Source: Alkalibacillus aidingensis (GTDB lineage Bacteria; Bacillota; Bacilli; Bacillales; Alkalibacillaceae). Taken from it: a stretch of 64,000 nt of DNA. The stretch is taken from positions 49,059 through 113,058 of the forward strand of contig NZ_JABXWU010000007.1 in assembly GCF_014595945.1 (NCBI RefSeq), given 5' to 3'. The translations under genes were made by a program, and so were the position numbers. Under the pieces are notes generated by a model. The model saw only the letters and a program-made list of their open reading frames with translations, searched no databases and was not told the DNA's origin. This document shows, piece after piece, positions 1 to 11,997 of the stretch; the first letter of the stretch is position 1; each line of letters opens with the position of its first letter.

Positions 1-722
1 TGATTTTCAGGTACTTCATCAAAAGTTGAGCTAACAACATCCACATCATCAGACACTGAACGTTCAATATCTGTTACTTCTTCCGGACGTTCATCAATTA
101 ATAAAATAATTAGTTTCGAATCCGGATGCTTTTCTGTAATACTATTGGCAATATCCTTTAAAATCATGGTCTTACCGGCTTTTGGTGGTGCAACGATTAA
201 ACCACGCTGACCAAAACCAACCGGAGCCATCATGTCCATAATTCTTGTTGAGAGGACATTTCGATTTGTTTCAAGTTCCATTTTACGATCAGGATATAAC
301 GCTGTTAAACCTGGGAAGTGGATTCGCTCTTTCGCACTCTCTGGGTCATCGCCATTCACGGCATCGACGTGCAATAAACCGAAATAGCGTTCATTTTCTT
401 TTGGTGGTCTCGCCTTACCTGATACCAGGTCACCATTACGAAGATCAAAGCGACGGATTTGTGAAGCAGAGATATAAATATCCTCTGGACTTGGGGCGTA
501 GTTGATTGGACGCAGAAAACCAAAGCCTTCTGATTGGATAATCTCCAACACACCATCCACAAACAACTTACCATCTTTCTCCGTCTGTGCTTTCAAAATG
601 GCAAAAATAAGTTCTTTCTTGTTTAGTTTAGCATAATAAGAAACGCCTAAATCACGCGCTAAAGCATACAAATCTTTAAGCGTCTTCGTTTCTAATTCTG
701 CGATCGTCATTGTTTTAGACAC
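1..722 (-). CDS. rho: Transcription termination factor Rho (N-terminal part, cut by window edge)
   Basis: Rho is a hexameric RNA helicase that ends transcription at C-rich, ribosome-free RNA. About 240 residues are present: the N-terminal helical Rho_N domain (roughly 1-50), the cold-shock-like primary RNA-binding domain (roughly 55-125) and the start of the ATPase core with the Walker A motif APPKAGKT and the stretch LLIDERPEEVTD. The gene runs off the left edge, so the Walker B and secondary RNA-binding loops are not visible. I chose the GTG at 722 because AAGGTGTG (731-738) lies 8 nt before it. The ATG at 710 is 20 nt away, too far. The position after glpX is as in Bacillus subtilis. Confidence 0.95.
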   Translation of the reverse strand, partial: MSKTMTIAELETKTLKDLYALARDLGVSYYAKLNKKELIFAILKAQTEKDGKLFVDGVLEIIQSEGFGFLRPINYAPSPEDIYISASQIRRFDLRNGDLVSGKARPPKENERYFGLLHVDAVNGDDPESAKERIHFPGLTALYPDRKMELETNRNVLSTRIMDMMAPVGFGQRGLIVAPPKAGKTMILKDIANSITEKHPDSKLIILLIDERPEEVTDIERSVSDDVDVVSSTFDEVPEN

Positions 723-896
723 AAAAACACCACACCTTATATAATTTTCATTTTATGTTTGATTCGTTATGGAAGTAAGTATAGGGATTGTTCTCTAAAA
801 ATGTGAGAAGAGTCTTCAACTTGGGGTATAGCTTCTACATTGTACCTTGTTTCATTTACTTTAGCAAGATGAAAAATGTCGATGAGAATAACTTAA

Positions 897-925
897 GGCT
901 GAACGTTAACCTAAAAACGTCAGCC
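897..925 (-). terminator. Stem-loop between glpX and rho
   Basis: GGCTGAACGTT (897-907) pairs with AACGTCAGCC (916-925), leaving one bulged base and a short AT-rich loop. It lies just after the glpX stop and before rho in the direction of transcription. No strong T-run follows on the minus strand, so it may be a weak terminator or a structured rho leader. Confidence 0.35.
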
Positions 926-948
926 CTAGTTTGATTATTGCCAAATTT

Positions 949-1917
949 TTAATCTTTAATGACTAAATCAGGTTTTTTCTGTAGACTATGTGTGCCATCG
1001 ATAAATCGAATGGTCCCAGACTTGGCGCGCATAACCACCGTTTCGGTTGTCGCTTTATCACCTTTAAACTGAACCCCCTTAAGGAGTTCGCCATCTGTAA
1101 TACCTGTAGCAGCGAAAATGGCATCATCTCCACTACATAGGTCTTCCATAGTTAACACTTTATCTACATCTTTAATTCCCATCTTGTGGCATCGTTTAAC
1201 TTCTTCATCATTGCGAGGTTTTAGGCGTCCTTGAATCTCACCACCTAAACATTTAAGGCCAATCGCGGATAACACACCCTCTGGTGCACCACCGATGCCC
1301 ATAAGCATGTCCACACCCGTGTGATCAAAAGCAGCATTAATAGAAGCTGCTACATCACCGTCTGGAATTAATTTAATCCTTGCGCCAGCCTTTCGAATGT
1401 CTTCGATTAACTGATCATGACGTGGACGATTCAAAACAACGACTACAATGTCCTCAATATCCTTACCCTTAGCTTTGGCAATAGCCTTTAAGTTTTTTGA
1501 AACAGGGGCGTTGATATCTACTTTACCCACCGCTTCAGGTCCAACGGCAATCTTTTCCATGTACATATCTGGTGCATGAAGAAGATTCCGACGGTCAGCG
1601 ATTCCGACGACACATAAAGCATTCCAAGTTCCTAATGCGACAATATTCGTACCTTCAACAGGGTCGACAGCAATATCCACTTCTGGACCTTGACCAAGAC
1701 CTACTTCTTCTCCTATGTATAACATCGGAGCTTCGTCTTTTTCCCCTTCACCAATAACGACCGTGCCTTGCATAGGTACGGTATCAAAGACGGTTCTCAT
1801 TGCTTCTGTCGCCGCACCATCTGCTTCTTCCTTCTCACCACGGCCCATCCACCGTGCAGAAGCAAGAGCAGCTGCTTCTGTGACACGGACGATTTCCATT
1901 GATAAACTTCTTTCCAT
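949..1917 (-). CDS. glpX: Class II fructose-1,6-bisphosphatase GlpX
   Basis: It hydrolyses fructose-1,6-bisphosphate to fructose-6-phosphate for gluconeogenesis. The 322-residue protein has the class II metal and phosphate signatures [10 protein letters not shown] (56-65) and DPVEGT (85-90), and length is normal for the family. The start has GGGGAGG 10 nt upstream. It sits between murA and rho as B. subtilis ywjI does, downstream of aldolase and transaldolase genes, so the cluster holds three sugar-phosphate enzymes acting around fructose-1,6-bisphosphate. Class I (Fbp) enzymes are unrelated in sequence. Confidence 0.95.
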   Translation of the reverse strand: MERSLSMEIVRVTEAAALASARWMGRGEKEEADGAATEAMRTVFDTVPMQGTVVIGEGEKDEAPMLYIGEEVGLGQGPEVDIAVDPVEGTNIVALGTWNALCVVGIADRRNLLHAPDMYMEKIAVGPEAVGKVDINAPVSKNLKAIAKAKGKDIEDIVVVVLNRPRHDQLIEDIRKAGARIKLIPDGDVAASINAAFDHTGVDMLMGIGGAPEGVLSAIGLKCLGGEIQGRLKPRNDEEVKRCHKMGIKDVDKVLTMEDLCSGDDAIFAATGITDGELLKGVQFKGDKATTETVVMRAKSGTIRFIDGTHSLQKKPDLVIKD

Positions 1918-1961
1918 GTGTTGTTTGCCTCCCCGTTTAATCCTCTATTCCTTTTTAGCAC

Positions 1962-3248
1962 TTATGCATTTTGGAATAAGCGCTTATCCTCTTCGGTCAT
2001 TGCTTCACGCCAGACATTAGCGCCTAAATTGACTAGTTTCTCGGTAATTTGGTCATAACCTCGCTCAATATGATTAAGCCCAACAATTTCCGTGATACCA
2101 TCAGCTAGTAAACCTGCTACGACTAACGAAGCACCTGCACGTAAGTCACTAGCTTTCACCTTTGCACCTTCTAAAGGCGTTTTACCCGTAATAACTGCTG
2201 CACTTCCTTCAACTTTTATGGTCGCATTCATTCGACGTAATTCATCAACGTGTTTGAAACGCGCTTGATAGATCGTATCCGTTACAATACTCGTGCCATC
2301 AGCCTGTGTTAATAAAGCTGTAAAAGGTTGTTGTAGATCAGTAGGAAATCCTGGATAAACTAACGTTTTAATATCCACACTTGATAATGGACGGTTCCCT
2401 CTTACCGTTAGAGTGTCACTTCCTTCTTCGATTTCAACACCCATTTCACGAAGTTTAGCCGTTAAAGATTCTAAATGGGTCGGAATGACATTATCAATTA
2501 GCACTTCTTCACCTTTTGATGCAGCAATGATCGTATACGTTCCAGCTTCAATACGGTCAGGAATAATCGTATGTCTGCAACCTTGTAAGCTATCTACTCC
2601 TTCAATACGAATAACGTCCGTACCAGCGCCTTTGATATTGGCTCCCATACTATTTAGCAACGTTGCAACATCGATTATTTCAGGTTCCTTAGCAGCATTT
2701 TCAATGATTGTCTTTCCTTTTGCTTTTACAGCTGCAAGCATAATGTTGATTGTTGCGCCGACACTGACCACATCTAAATAAATCTTTGCGCCTCTTAACT
2801 CATCAGCACGTAGATAAATGGCGCCTTGTTCATTCGTGACTTCTGCACCTAACGCTTCAAAACCTTTAATATGCTGATCAATCGGTCTAGGTCCTAAATT
2901 ACAACCACCCGGCAAGCCTATAACTGCCTTTTTGAAACGGCCAAGCATAGCACCCATAAAATAATAAGATGCTCTTAACTTTTTAACACGGCCATTAGGA
3001 AGTGGCATTGATACCATATTACTTGAGTCGATCGTCACTTCATCTTCAAATTGGGAGACATCCCCACCAATATCTTGAAGCAGCTCTTTTAATATTTGAA
3101 TGTCGGAAATATTCGGAAGACCCTCAATCGTCACTTCGGATTCAGCTAAAATGGTAGCAGGTAGTAAGGCGACCGCACTGTTTTTTGCCCCACTAACTCG
3201 CACTTCTCCGTTTAATTGGTGGCCTCCTTCGATGAGTAATTTTTCCAT
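1962..3248 (-). CDS. murA: UDP-N-acetylglucosamine 1-carboxyvinyltransferase (MurA2/MurZ type)
   Basis: This cytoplasmic enzyme transfers enolpyruvate from PEP to UDP-GlcNAc, the first committed step of peptidoglycan synthesis. The 428-residue protein carries the substrate-binding Lys22-Asn23 in GAKNS and the catalytic cysteine, Cys116, in [11 protein letters not shown]. That cysteine is the residue attacked by fosfomycin. RBS AGAGGAG lies 7 nt before the ATG. Low-GC Gram-positives usually have two MurA paralogues. Its place between tal and glpX matches the second one (murAB/murZ), and the other copy is not in this window. Confidence 0.95.
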   Translation of the reverse strand: MEKLLIEGGHQLNGEVRVSGAKNSAVALLPATILAESEVTIEGLPNISDIQILKELLQDIGGDVSQFEDEVTIDSSNMVSMPLPNGRVKKLRASYYFMGAMLGRFKKAVIGLPGGCNLGPRPIDQHIKGFEALGAEVTNEQGAIYLRADELRGAKIYLDVVSVGATINIMLAAVKAKGKTIIENAAKEPEIIDVATLLNSMGANIKGAGTDVIRIEGVDSLQGCRHTIIPDRIEAGTYTIIAASKGEEVLIDNVIPTHLESLTAKLREMGVEIEEGSDTLTVRGNRPLSSVDIKTLVYPGFPTDLQQPFTALLTQADGTSIVTDTIYQARFKHVDELRRMNATIKVEGSAAVITGKTPLEGAKVKASDLRAGASLVVAGLLADGITEIVGLNHIERGYDQITEKLVNLGANVWREAMTEEDKRLFQNA

Positions 3249-3337
3249 ATGAATACTCCTCTTATCACCATTTTATCTAATTAGACATGCTCAACGTTCA
3301 TGTCAACTTATTAATATTATGCTCGGATTTTCAACAA

Positions 3338-3988
3338 TCATGCTTTATTTGCTTGTTCCCAATCTTGTAAAAACTTTTCAATACCTTGATCTGTTAATGG
3401 GTGCTTTACAAGTTGCTGAATAACTTTAAATGGAATGGTTGCAATGTGTGCCCCATGTAACGCCGCTTCTGTAACGTGCATTGGATGACGTACACTTGCG
3501 GCAATAATTTCTGATTCGATTCCGTGGCGATCAAAAATCTCAGCAATTTCTGCAATTAAATTCATGCCATTTTGGCCAATATCATCTAAACGCCCTAAAA
3601 ACGGTGATACATATGTAGCACCCGCACGAGCAGCTAAAAGAGCCTGATTAGCTGAAAATACAAGCGTTACATTAGTTTTAACACCTTGATCTGTTAGTGA
3701 TTTACATGCTTTAAGACCTTCAAGAGTCATTGGTAATTTAATCGTGATATTCGGAGCGATCTTTACTAATTCCTCTGCTTCTTTTAACATACCTTCTGCA
3801 TCTTCAGAAATTACTTCTGCACTGACAGAACCTTCTGTCACTTCTTGTGTGATCTCCTTTAGACGATCGTGAAAAGAAACGCCTTCTTTAGCGATTAAGG
3901 AAGGGTTAGTTGTCACACCAGAAAGTATTCCTAATGCATTAGCTTCTTTAATTTCATCGATGTTAGCCGTATCTATGAAAAACTTCAT
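3338..3988 (-). CDS. tal: Transaldolase, short TalC/FSA type
   Basis: It moves a dihydroxyacetone unit between sugar phosphates in the non-oxidative pentose phosphate pathway. At 216 residues it is of the short type rather than the ~315-residue TalB type. The N-terminus [10 protein letters not shown] and the motif GVTTNPS are characteristic, and the Schiff-base lysine is Lys84 in NITIKLP. RBS AAGGGGA precedes the ATG. It lies directly downstream of fbaA, as B. subtilis ywjH does. Members of this fold include fructose-6-phosphate aldolases, so transaldolase activity is inferred from context. Confidence 0.93.
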   Translation of the reverse strand: MKFFIDTANIDEIKEANALGILSGVTTNPSLIAKEGVSFHDRLKEITQEVTEGSVSAEVISEDAEGMLKEAEELVKIAPNITIKLPMTLEGLKACKSLTDQGVKTNVTLVFSANQALLAARAGATYVSPFLGRLDDIGQNGMNLIAEIAEIFDRHGIESEIIAASVRHPMHVTEAALHGAHIATIPFKVIQQLVKHPLTDQGIEKFLQDWEQANKA

Positions 3989-4071
3989 ATGTCCATTCCC
4001 CTTTCTTTTCTAAGTCTTCCAACATACACGAAAAGGCCAATCCAAAATTATGGATCAGCCGTGTATTTGGG

Positions 4072-4935
4072 TTATGCTTTTTGTGAAGAACCGAATTCGC
4101 GCATTTTGCCAATAACGGTTTCTTTAATTTTTTCACGACCTGGGCCGATATATTTACGTGGATCATAAAGCTCTGGATTTTCGTCAAGTACACGACGAAC
4201 TTCTTGAGCTTGCGCAATTTGGTTTTCTGTATTGACGTTGATTTTCGCTGTTCCTAGCGAAATAGCTTTTTGAATATCGTGAGTCGGAATTCCCGTACCA
4301 CCATGTAGGACTAAAGGAACGCCTGTTAGCTTTTGAACTTCTTCCATGCGATCAAAGCCTAGGTTTGGTTCACCTTTATATGGACCGTGTACAGAACCTA
4401 ACGCTGGAGCAAAGCAGTCAACATTTGTTTCTTCAACTAAACGCTCACATTCACTTGGAATCGCGTAAGCTGCTTCAGCATCCTCAACGATAATGTCATC
4501 CTCTTGTCCACCTACACGTCCTAACTCTGCTTCAACAGACACACCGTGTAAATGAGCTAATTCAACAACCTTTTGTGTAACGGCAATATTATCCTCTAAA
4601 GGCTCATGTGATGCATCGATCATAACAGAAGTGAATCCGGCATGAATTGCTTCAGCACATTTAGCAAAGCTTGAACCATGATCTAAATGAATCGCTACAG
4701 GCACAGTAGTTCCGTAAGCTTCCATTAAAGAATCAATCATAGCAACCGCTACGTTAAAACCTCCACAATATTTGGCAGCACCTTCAGAAACCCCAATAAT
4801 TACTGGAGATTGTTCCTCTTCAGCAGCCTGTAAAATAGCTTGAGCATACTCCAAGTTATTTAAATTAAATTGACCAACAGCATACCCTTCATCTTTCGCT
4901 TTATTTAACATATCACGCATTGAAACTAATGGCAC
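4072..4935 (-). CDS. fbaA: Class II fructose-bisphosphate aldolase
   Basis: This zinc enzyme splits fructose-1,6-bisphosphate into DHAP and glyceraldehyde-3-phosphate in glycolysis and runs in reverse in gluconeogenesis. The 287-residue protein has the zinc/catalytic motif HLDHG (83-87), [10 protein letters not shown], and the phosphate-binding stretches VLHGGTGI and INVNTENQ. The start codon is GTG at 4935, with GAAGGAGGAAAC just upstream. A longer reading frame overlapping its 3' end on the same strand (3963-4217) is a shadow. Confidence 0.95.
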   Translation of the reverse strand: MPLVSMRDMLNKAKDEGYAVGQFNLNNLEYAQAILQAAEEEQSPVIIGVSEGAAKYCGGFNVAVAMIDSLMEAYGTTVPVAIHLDHGSSFAKCAEAIHAGFTSVMIDASHEPLEDNIAVTQKVVELAHLHGVSVEAELGRVGGQEDDIIVEDAEAAYAIPSECERLVEETNVDCFAPALGSVHGPYKGEPNLGFDRMEEVQKLTGVPLVLHGGTGIPTHDIQKAISLGTAKINVNTENQIAQAQEVRRVLDENPELYDPRKYIGPGREKIKETVIGKMREFGSSQKA

Positions 4936-5049
4936 AATTGTTTCCTCCTTCAGTCTTTTACATGTAGCTTATGTAACTATTTAAATTTCATAATTATAGA
5001 ATACCAACTGTGCCACCATTTCGCAACTAAACCCTAGGCTGAGCGGACA

Positions 5050-5415
5050 TTAATTTTTTTGTAAAAGTTGTGACACGACCTTATTAACAGCCTCTAAGGA
5101 GAATGGTTTTTCTAAAATCCCTTCACACTCAGCTACACTATTTTTATTTACTTCGTCTTTAGATAATCCAGTCATCAAAATAACAGGAGTCTGGATATCT
5201 TGCTCTCTCAGTTTTAAGATGAAGTGATCCCCTCTTGTTCCTGGCAACAAATAATCAACAAAAATGAGATCGACGTTCATTTGTCCAATAGATTGTAAAG
5301 CCTCATCAGCTTTTGTAAAAGTATGAACGTCGAAACCTTCTTGTTTAAGTATTTCTGTCATTAATAAAGAGATGCTCGAATCATCATCAACTACTACTGC
5401 ATTAAAACTTTCCAT
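5050..5415 (-). CDS. spo0F: Single-domain response regulator at the Spo0F position, divergent
   Basis: In B. subtilis, Spo0F at this position relays phosphate from sporulation kinases to Spo0B. This 121-residue protein is a lone receiver domain with acidic pocket D10/D11, phospho-acceptor D54 in LIFVDYLLPG, T82 and K103, at the same or nearly the same positions as in Spo0F. But the docking surface is unlike Spo0F: DDDSSISLL instead of DDQYGIRIL after D10, YLLPGTRG instead of MKIPGMDG after D54, and TGLSKD instead of TAYGEL at T82. The ATG at 5415 is preceded by AAGGTGAT; a start 20 codons further upstream has no RBS. It may be a drifted Spo0F or a replacement regulator. Confidence 0.75.
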   Translation of the reverse strand: MESFNAVVVDDDSSISLLMTEILKQEGFDVHTFTKADEALQSIGQMNVDLIFVDYLLPGTRGDHFILKLREQDIQTPVILMTGLSKDEVNKNSVAECEGILEKPFSLEAVNKVVSQLLQKN

Positions 5416-5516
5416 CCGATCACCTTTTCTATGAGTTCTTATTCCTACCATAGCGAAAGGTGAGAGGAAAATCAATGCAACTTTAATATCATTCTGAAAT
5501 TTCTAACAAATTACAA

Positions 5517-7130
<1,614 letters not shown>

Positions 7131-7280
7131 TTATGTTTATTATTTGATTAATTATATTGATTAATCATAAATATCCTATTGAAATATCCTTCACTTTTTA
7201 CCATTCAATAAATTAGGGTAAACTACTCTTTAATCACCAAGACTAAACTTCAGCCGATCCTTCTTAAAAAGCCTTTAAAA

Positions 7281-7314
7281 AAACAAAAAAAGCCCCCGAA
7301 TGAATTCGGGAGCT
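7281..7314 (-). terminator. pyrG leader attenuator (CTP-responsive terminator)
   Basis: On the minus strand, AGCTCCCGAATTC pairs with GAATTCGGGGGCT-type sequence to give a strong hairpin followed by a long T-run. It lies about 25 nt after the predicted pyrG start site and about 170 nt before the coding region. The 5' arm contains GCUCCC, the target that extra G residues added at a GGGC start would pair with. This matches the B. subtilis pyrG system, in which low CTP causes G slippage that blocks the terminator. It also follows rpoE and can end its transcript. Confidence 0.85.
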
Positions 7315-7338
7315 TTGGATTATATTTTTTAGAGAGCC

Positions 7339-7375
7339 CACATAGAATATTACGCCCATGTTTACGTAAAGTCAA
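7339..7375 (-). promoter_or_regulatory. pyrG promoter with GGGC initiation site
   Basis: TTGACT (7370-7375) is followed after 17 nt by TAATAT (7347-7352). Seven nt downstream lies GGGCTCTC, with +1 predicted at 7339. A GGGC start is what CTP-sensitive reiterative transcription of pyrG needs in Gram-positive bacteria. The promoter begins only 8 nt after the rpoE stop codon. Confidence 0.85.
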
Positions 7376-7382
7376 GTTGATT

Positions 7383-7856
7383 TTATAAGTCTTCTTCGTC
7401 ACCTTTATCGAGGTCTTTTTCCAAATCATCTACTTCATCTTCGAATAGTTCGTCATCCTCTGCTGCTTCCTCACCCAATTCTTCGATATCATCATCTTCT
7501 AAAATGATATCTTCATCAACTGGATCTTCCTCTTTTGCTTTAGCTTTCTTCTTCTTTTTCTTCGGTTTCTCTTCAGCTAAGAACGCATCTTCTTCTGTTT
7601 GGTCGACTGGATACCAATATTTTAGTCCCCACATGTTAGCACCAACAGACATAAACCGTCCATCAATATTCAAATCTGTATATAGCTGAGAAATGTATTG
7701 TTCCTTTTCTTCTTCAGAGAACCCTTTGGCCTCAGCAACGAATTTGAAAATATCTTGGAAGTTCGTCGCTTTGTTTTCATCCTTCATCATTTCATAAGCT
7801 ATTTCAATCATAGACATTTCTTGAATTTCATCTTTAGTGTATTTTTCTAAGCTCAC
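7383..7856 (-). CDS. rpoE: RNA polymerase delta subunit
   Basis: Delta binds RNA polymerase in Gram-positives, weakens non-specific DNA binding and speeds recycling. The 157-residue protein has the winged-helix HARE-HTH N-terminal half (to about residue 85, with LYTDLNIDGRF and WGLKYWYP). A Lys-rich patch (KPKKKKKKAKAK) follows, then a long disordered Asp/Glu tail. The start is the GTG at 7856: AAAGGAG is 8 nt before it, while the earlier in-frame GTG overlaps that RBS. Gene order with pyrG is conserved in Bacillus. Confidence 0.95.
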   Translation of the reverse strand: MSLEKYTKDEIQEMSMIEIAYEMMKDENKATNFQDIFKFVAEAKGFSEEEKEQYISQLYTDLNIDGRFMSVGANMWGLKYWYPVDQTEEDAFLAEEKPKKKKKKAKAKEEDPVDEDIILEDDDIEELGEEAAEDDELFEDEVDDLEKDLDKGDEEDL

Positions 7857-8071
7857 AACCAGCACTCCTTTACCCAGTTAACGAAACTTTTACTATTTTT
7901 ATAGTTTACCGAATATCATCCATTATCGTCAACTCAAGCAATTTTTATATCTTTCCTATAAGAATGTTTAAAAACTTTTTATATTTGATTTTTACAAATC
8001 CACAGTGGAAGTTTAGCCTTCCTCTCGTTAATCTATGCAAAACCTTTTGCTTAATATACCCATGAATAGGG

Positions 8072-8103
8072 AACTCCACCTCAGTTCGTCTTGAGGTGGA
8101 GTT
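8072..8103 (-). terminator. 12-bp perfect stem-loop after icmF
   Basis: AACTCCACCTCA (8072-8083) and TGAGGTGGAGTT (8092-8103) form a perfect 12-bp stem with an 8-nt loop, just past the icmF stop. The T-run on the minus strand is poor, so termination strength is uncertain, but placement and stem stability favour a terminator. Confidence 0.6.
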
Positions 8104-8124
8104 AGGAAGGAAAAATTTATTTAA

Positions 8125-11100
8125 TTACATATTACGGCGATACTGTCCACCAACTTCATACAAGGCGTTGGTGATTTGTCCAAGGCTTGCGACTTTTACC
8201 GTTTCCATTAATTCAGCAAAAATGTTTCCACCAGACGCTGCCACTTCTTTTAATCGCTGCAAGGCTACTTCTGCTTCATCTTTGTTTCGGTTTTGGAAGT
8301 CACGTAAGTTTTTAATTTGTTGTTGTTTCTCTTCTTGTGATGCACGAGCAACCTCCATTGAATTAATCTCATCTTCTGATGGTGGGTTTGGATTTTGGTA
8401 CGTATTCACCCCAACAATTGGTAATTCACCGGAGTGCTTCTTACCCTCATAGTATAAAGATTCTTCTTGAATCTTTCCTCGCTGGTATTGACGTTCCATC
8501 GCACCTAAAACGCCACCACGGTCATTAATCCGCTCAAATTCCTGGAGGACCGCTTCTTCCACTAAATCAGTAAGCTCTTCTAAAATGAAAGAGCCTTGTA
8601 GTGAATTCTCCGTTTTCGTTAAGCCGAATTCTTTATTAATAATCATCTGGATTGCCATCGCACGACGAACAGATTCTTCAGTTGGGGTCGTAATCGCTTC
8701 ATCATAAGCATTCGTGTGTAGGGAGTTCGTATTATCTTGAATGGCGATTAGTGCTTGTAAAGTCGTTCTAATATCATTAAAGTCAACTTCTTGAGCGTGT
8801 AAAGAGCGACCTGATGTTTGAATATGATATTTCAACTTTTGACTTCGCTCATTTGCGCCATACTTATCACGCATAACGATTGACCAAATGCGACGAGCAA
8901 CACGACCGATCACGGTATATTCAGGGTCTAAGCCGTTAGAGAAGAAGAAGGATAAGTTCGGTGCAAATTTATTAATATCCATTCCTCGACTTAAATAATA
9001 CTCGACATAAGTGAAGCCGTTTGCCAGTGTAAAAGCTAATTGGCTAATCGGATTAGCTCCCGCTTCAGCAATGTGGTAACCAGAAATCGATACCGAATAA
9101 TAGTTACGTACTTCATTTTCAATAAAGTAAGCTTGAATATCACCCATCATTCTTAAAGCGAATTCGGTTGAGAAGATACACGTGTTTTGGCCTTGGTCTT
9201 CTTTCAAAATATCCGCTTGCACCGTACCACGGACAACTGAAATGGTTTCGGTTTTGATTTGTTCACGCTCTTGTTCGTTAGGCTGGCGACCATTTTCTTC
9301 TTTAAATTTCTCAATCTGTTGATCGATCGCTGCATTAAAGAACATCGCAAGGATAATAGGCGCTGGTCCATTAATCGTCATCGATACGGACGTCAGTGGA
9401 TGACATAAGTCGAAACCATCATACAGCTTCTTCATATCTTCTACCGTACAAATACTCACACCAGATTCGCCCACTTTACCGTAAATATCCGGACGCTCAT
9501 CTGGGTCTTCACCATAAAGTGTCACGGAGTCAAACGCCGTACTTAAACGCTTCGCCTGTTCACCTTTAGATAAATAGTGGAAACGACGATTCGTTCGTTC
9601 CGGTGTACCTTCACCAGCAAACTGACGCGTTGGGTCTTCGCCTTTACGCTTAAACGGAAAAACACCTGCTGTATAAGGGAAGTAGCCTGGAACATTTTCT
9701 AACAACATCCAACGCAGGCGATCGCCCCAGTCTTGATATTTCGGTAAAGCAACTTTAGGGATCTTTAACCCGGCTAAACTTTCCGTATTTAACTCCACTT
9801 TAAATTCTTTACCACGCACTTGGTAGGACATTTCGTCTTTCGTATAAGATTCTTGAAGTTCATCATACTTCTCAAGCTTCTCAGCACTTTCAGAATCAAG
9901 TTGCTGTTCGTATTTTTCTACAAGCTCTTGAAGGGCTTCTACCTCATTCTGCTCAAGCTCGTCTTTAACTCCCTTTAACTTATATAATTTACTAGCAATT
10001 TCACTTTGCTTTTCTGCATGATCTTTATAGTTGTGCACTGTTTGAACAATATCTCTTAGGTACTGACGTCGTTCTGGTGGAATAATTAAATTTTGCTTCT
10101 CCACTACCTTAATCTTGGTGTCAAACGGAACTTCAACACCCCATTGGTAACGATCATTTAACGTCTCAAGTAACGAGGCGAATAGTGTGTTCGTTCCTGG
10201 GTCGTTAAATTGACTAGCTATCGTTCCAAAGACAGGGAAGGTTTCATGATCTTCATGAAAACGCATGTGACTACGTTCATATTGTTTACGAACTTGACGA
10301 AGTGCATCCTCTGAACCTTTTTGTTCAAATTTATTAATCACAATAAAATCAGCAAAATCAATCATATCGATTTTCTCAAGCTGAGATGGTGCGCCAAATT
10401 CAGCAGTCATCACATACATAGACAGGTCTGTGATTTCGGTAATTTCTGCATCACCTTGACCAATTCCACTTGTCTCGACAATAACAAAGTCAAAATCAGC
10501 GGCTTTAACGACATCAATCGCATCTAAAATAGCTTTAGATAATTCACTTTTCGAGTCACGTGTTGCTAATGAGCGCATATAAACTCGAGGGTTAAAAATC
10601 GCGTTCATACGAATTCTATCACCTAATAATGCTCCACCGGTTTTCTTCTTAGTTGGATCGACAGACAGAATTGCAATCTTTTTATCTGGAACTTCGTTGA
10701 TAAATCGGCGAATTAGCTCATCTGTTAGTGAACTTTTACCTGCTCCACCTGTACCGGTAATTCCTAGTACAGGAATGTTTGAGCCGTCAACCTTAAGTAA
10801 GTCGGCTAACTTTTCGCTTGATACTTCTTTGTTTTCTACGTGCGAGATTAATCTAGCAATAGCTTGGTAATCTCCAGATTTAGCGGCCTTTGCATCCTTT
10901 TCCAATTCAAGAGGTGTTGGATGATCGCACTCTTCAAGCATGTTATTAATCATTCCTTGAAGCCCAACCTCACGACCATCTTCAGGTGAAAAGATTCTTG
11001 CTACACCATAATCATGAAGCTCCTTAATCTCCCGGGGAAGAATTACTCCTCCCCCTCCACCATAGACTCGAATATGGTTAGCACCTTTATCATTTAGCAA

Positions 11101-11355
11101 GTCAACCATGTATTTGAAATATTCAACATGGCCACCTTGATAAGAGGAAATCGCTATTCCTTGTGCGTCCTCTTGAATTGCGGCATTAACAACCTCTTCA
11201 ACAGAACGATTGTGACCTAAGTGAATCACTTCAGCGCCACTCGCCTGCAAGATCCGTCTCATAATATTAATTGATGCATCATGACCATCAAAAAGACTCG
11301 AAGCTGTCACGAAGCGAACCGGATGCTTCACTTGATAAACTTCCTGCTGTTGCAT
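8125..11355 (-). CDS. icmF: Fused isobutyryl-CoA mutase IcmF (B12 domain, G-protein chaperone, mutase)
   Basis: It uses adenosylcobalamin to interconvert isobutyryl-CoA and n-butyryl-CoA, linking valine or branched-chain acyl breakdown to straight-chain beta-oxidation. Domains of the 1076-residue chain: cobalamin-binding (1-140, with the lower-ligand His25 in DGHDAS), MeaB-like GTPase (190-420, Walker [10 protein letters not shown] at 201-209, G4 motif NKFE), a coiled linker, and the mutase barrel (from about 525). The two substrate-deciding positions read Phe568 (in GVFPFKR) and Gln723 (in QGQNT). This is the isobutyryl-CoA pair; methylmalonyl-CoA mutase has Tyr/Arg. RBS AGGGAGG precedes the ATG. 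It ends the acyl-CoA operon, 3 nt after the TetR gene. Confidence 0.95.
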   Translation of the reverse strand: MQQQEVYQVKHPVRFVTASSLFDGHDASINIMRRILQASGAEVIHLGHNRSVEEVVNAAIQEDAQGIAISSYQGGHVEYFKYMVDLLNDKGANHIRVYGGGGGVILPREIKELHDYGVARIFSPEDGREVGLQGMINNMLEECDHPTPLELEKDAKAAKSGDYQAIARLISHVENKEVSSEKLADLLKVDGSNIPVLGITGTGGAGKSSLTDELIRRFINEVPDKKIAILSVDPTKKKTGGALLGDRIRMNAIFNPRVYMRSLATRDSKSELSKAILDAIDVVKAADFDFVIVETSGIGQGDAEITEITDLSMYVMTAEFGAPSQLEKIDMIDFADFIVINKFEQKGSEDALRQVRKQYERSHMRFHEDHETFPVFGTIASQFNDPGTNTLFASLLETLNDRYQWGVEVPFDTKIKVVEKQNLIIPPERRQYLRDIVQTVHNYKDHAEKQSEIASKLYKLKGVKDELEQNEVEALQELVEKYEQQLDSESAEKLEKYDELQESYTKDEMSYQVRGKEFKVELNTESLAGLKIPKVALPKYQDWGDRLRWMLLENVPGYFPYTAGVFPFKRKGEDPTRQFAGEGTPERTNRRFHYLSKGEQAKRLSTAFDSVTLYGEDPDERPDIYGKVGESGVSICTVEDMKKLYDGFDLCHPLTSVSMTINGPAPIILAMFFNAAIDQQIEKFKEENGRQPNEQEREQIKTETISVVRGTVQADILKEDQGQNTCIFSTEFALRMMGDIQAYFIENEVRNYYSVSISGYHIAEAGANPISQLAFTLANGFTYVEYYLSRGMDINKFAPNLSFFFSNGLDPEYTVIGRVARRIWSIVMRDKYGANERSQKLKYHIQTSGRSLHAQEVDFNDIRTTLQALIAIQDNTNSLHTNAYDEAITTPTEESVRRAMAIQMIINKEFGLTKTENSLQGSFILEELTDLVEEAVLQEFERINDRGGVLGAMERQYQRGKIQEESLYYEGKKHSGELPIVGVNTYQNPNPPSEDEINSMEVARASQEEKQQQIKNLRDFQNRNKDEAEVALQRLKEVAASGGNIFAELMETVKVASLGQITNALYEVGGQYRRNM

Positions 11356-11358
11356 GAC

Positions 11359-11997
11359 TTAACGCCTCCCTTTTTCCTTTACTTGCATTTGATAGGCCAA
11401 TTGGTTTTTAAGTAAATTAAACTGCTGCTTGGTATAGGATTCTAACGTAAATTCTTTTTGCAGAACCCACCTACGAACTCCCCACATTTGACCTTGGATA
11501 AAAATATTGTTAGCAATCAAGGTGATTTCCTGTTTGGTTAGTACATTCTGATTGCTATTTTCTAAAACCTTCTCAAAGAGACTTAACATCTCCTTCTCTT
11601 TATCTAAGACATACTCTTGCGCTTCTTTTGGTAATGCTTTTAGCTCTTGGTAAAGAATTAAGACTTCATCTTGCATGTCATCCATCAGCTGAAAATATGA
11701 CTCTATTGCCTGATATAACGCACCTTCAGATGGTTTGTTCGTATCAATAACTGCTTCCATCCGTGCCTTTACTTCATCATAAATCGCATCACAAACGAGA
11801 AAGAGTACGTCTTCTTTTTTTCGGATATATTCATAGAGAGTGCCGATACTAAACCCAGCCGCTTTGGCAATTTCCCTGGTTGTCGCTCGGTGGAAGCCTT
11901 TTTGTTTAAAAAGCTTAACCGCACCTTTTTGTAGTTCGGCCCTTCGCTTTTGGATTAACGATTCATCTTTAATGGATGAAGCGATGTGTTTAACCAT
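11359..11997 (-). CDS. TetR-family regulator, probable FadR-like repressor of acyl-CoA genes
   Basis: A 212-residue TetR protein with an N-terminal helix-turn-helix (about 22-60, TTREIAKAAGFSIGTLYEY) and an all-helical ligand domain. The ATG at 11997 is preceded by AAAGGA at 8 nt and overlaps the end of meaB, so the two are translationally coupled. It lies inside the acyl-CoA operon. FadR-type palindromes occur in front of the thiolase gene (17779-17796) and fadF (26413-26430), so this protein is the natural candidate to bind them and release on long-chain acyl-CoA. Target and ligand are inference; the family is certain. Confidence 0.85.
   Translation of the reverse strand: MVKHIASSIKDESLIQKRRAELQKGAVKLFKQKGFHRATTREIAKAAGFSIGTLYEYIRKKEDVLFLVCDAIYDEVKARMEAVIDTNKPSEGALYQAIESYFQLMDDMQDEVLILYQELKALPKEAQEYVLDKEKEMLSLFEKVLENSNQNVLTKQEITLIANNIFIQGQMWGVRRWVLQKEFTLESYTKQQFNLLKNQLAYQMQVKEKGRR

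Noticed and set aside
3963..4217. An 84-codon frame between tal and fbaA.
   Set aside because: It overlaps the fbaA 3' end in another frame and has no homology or RBS.
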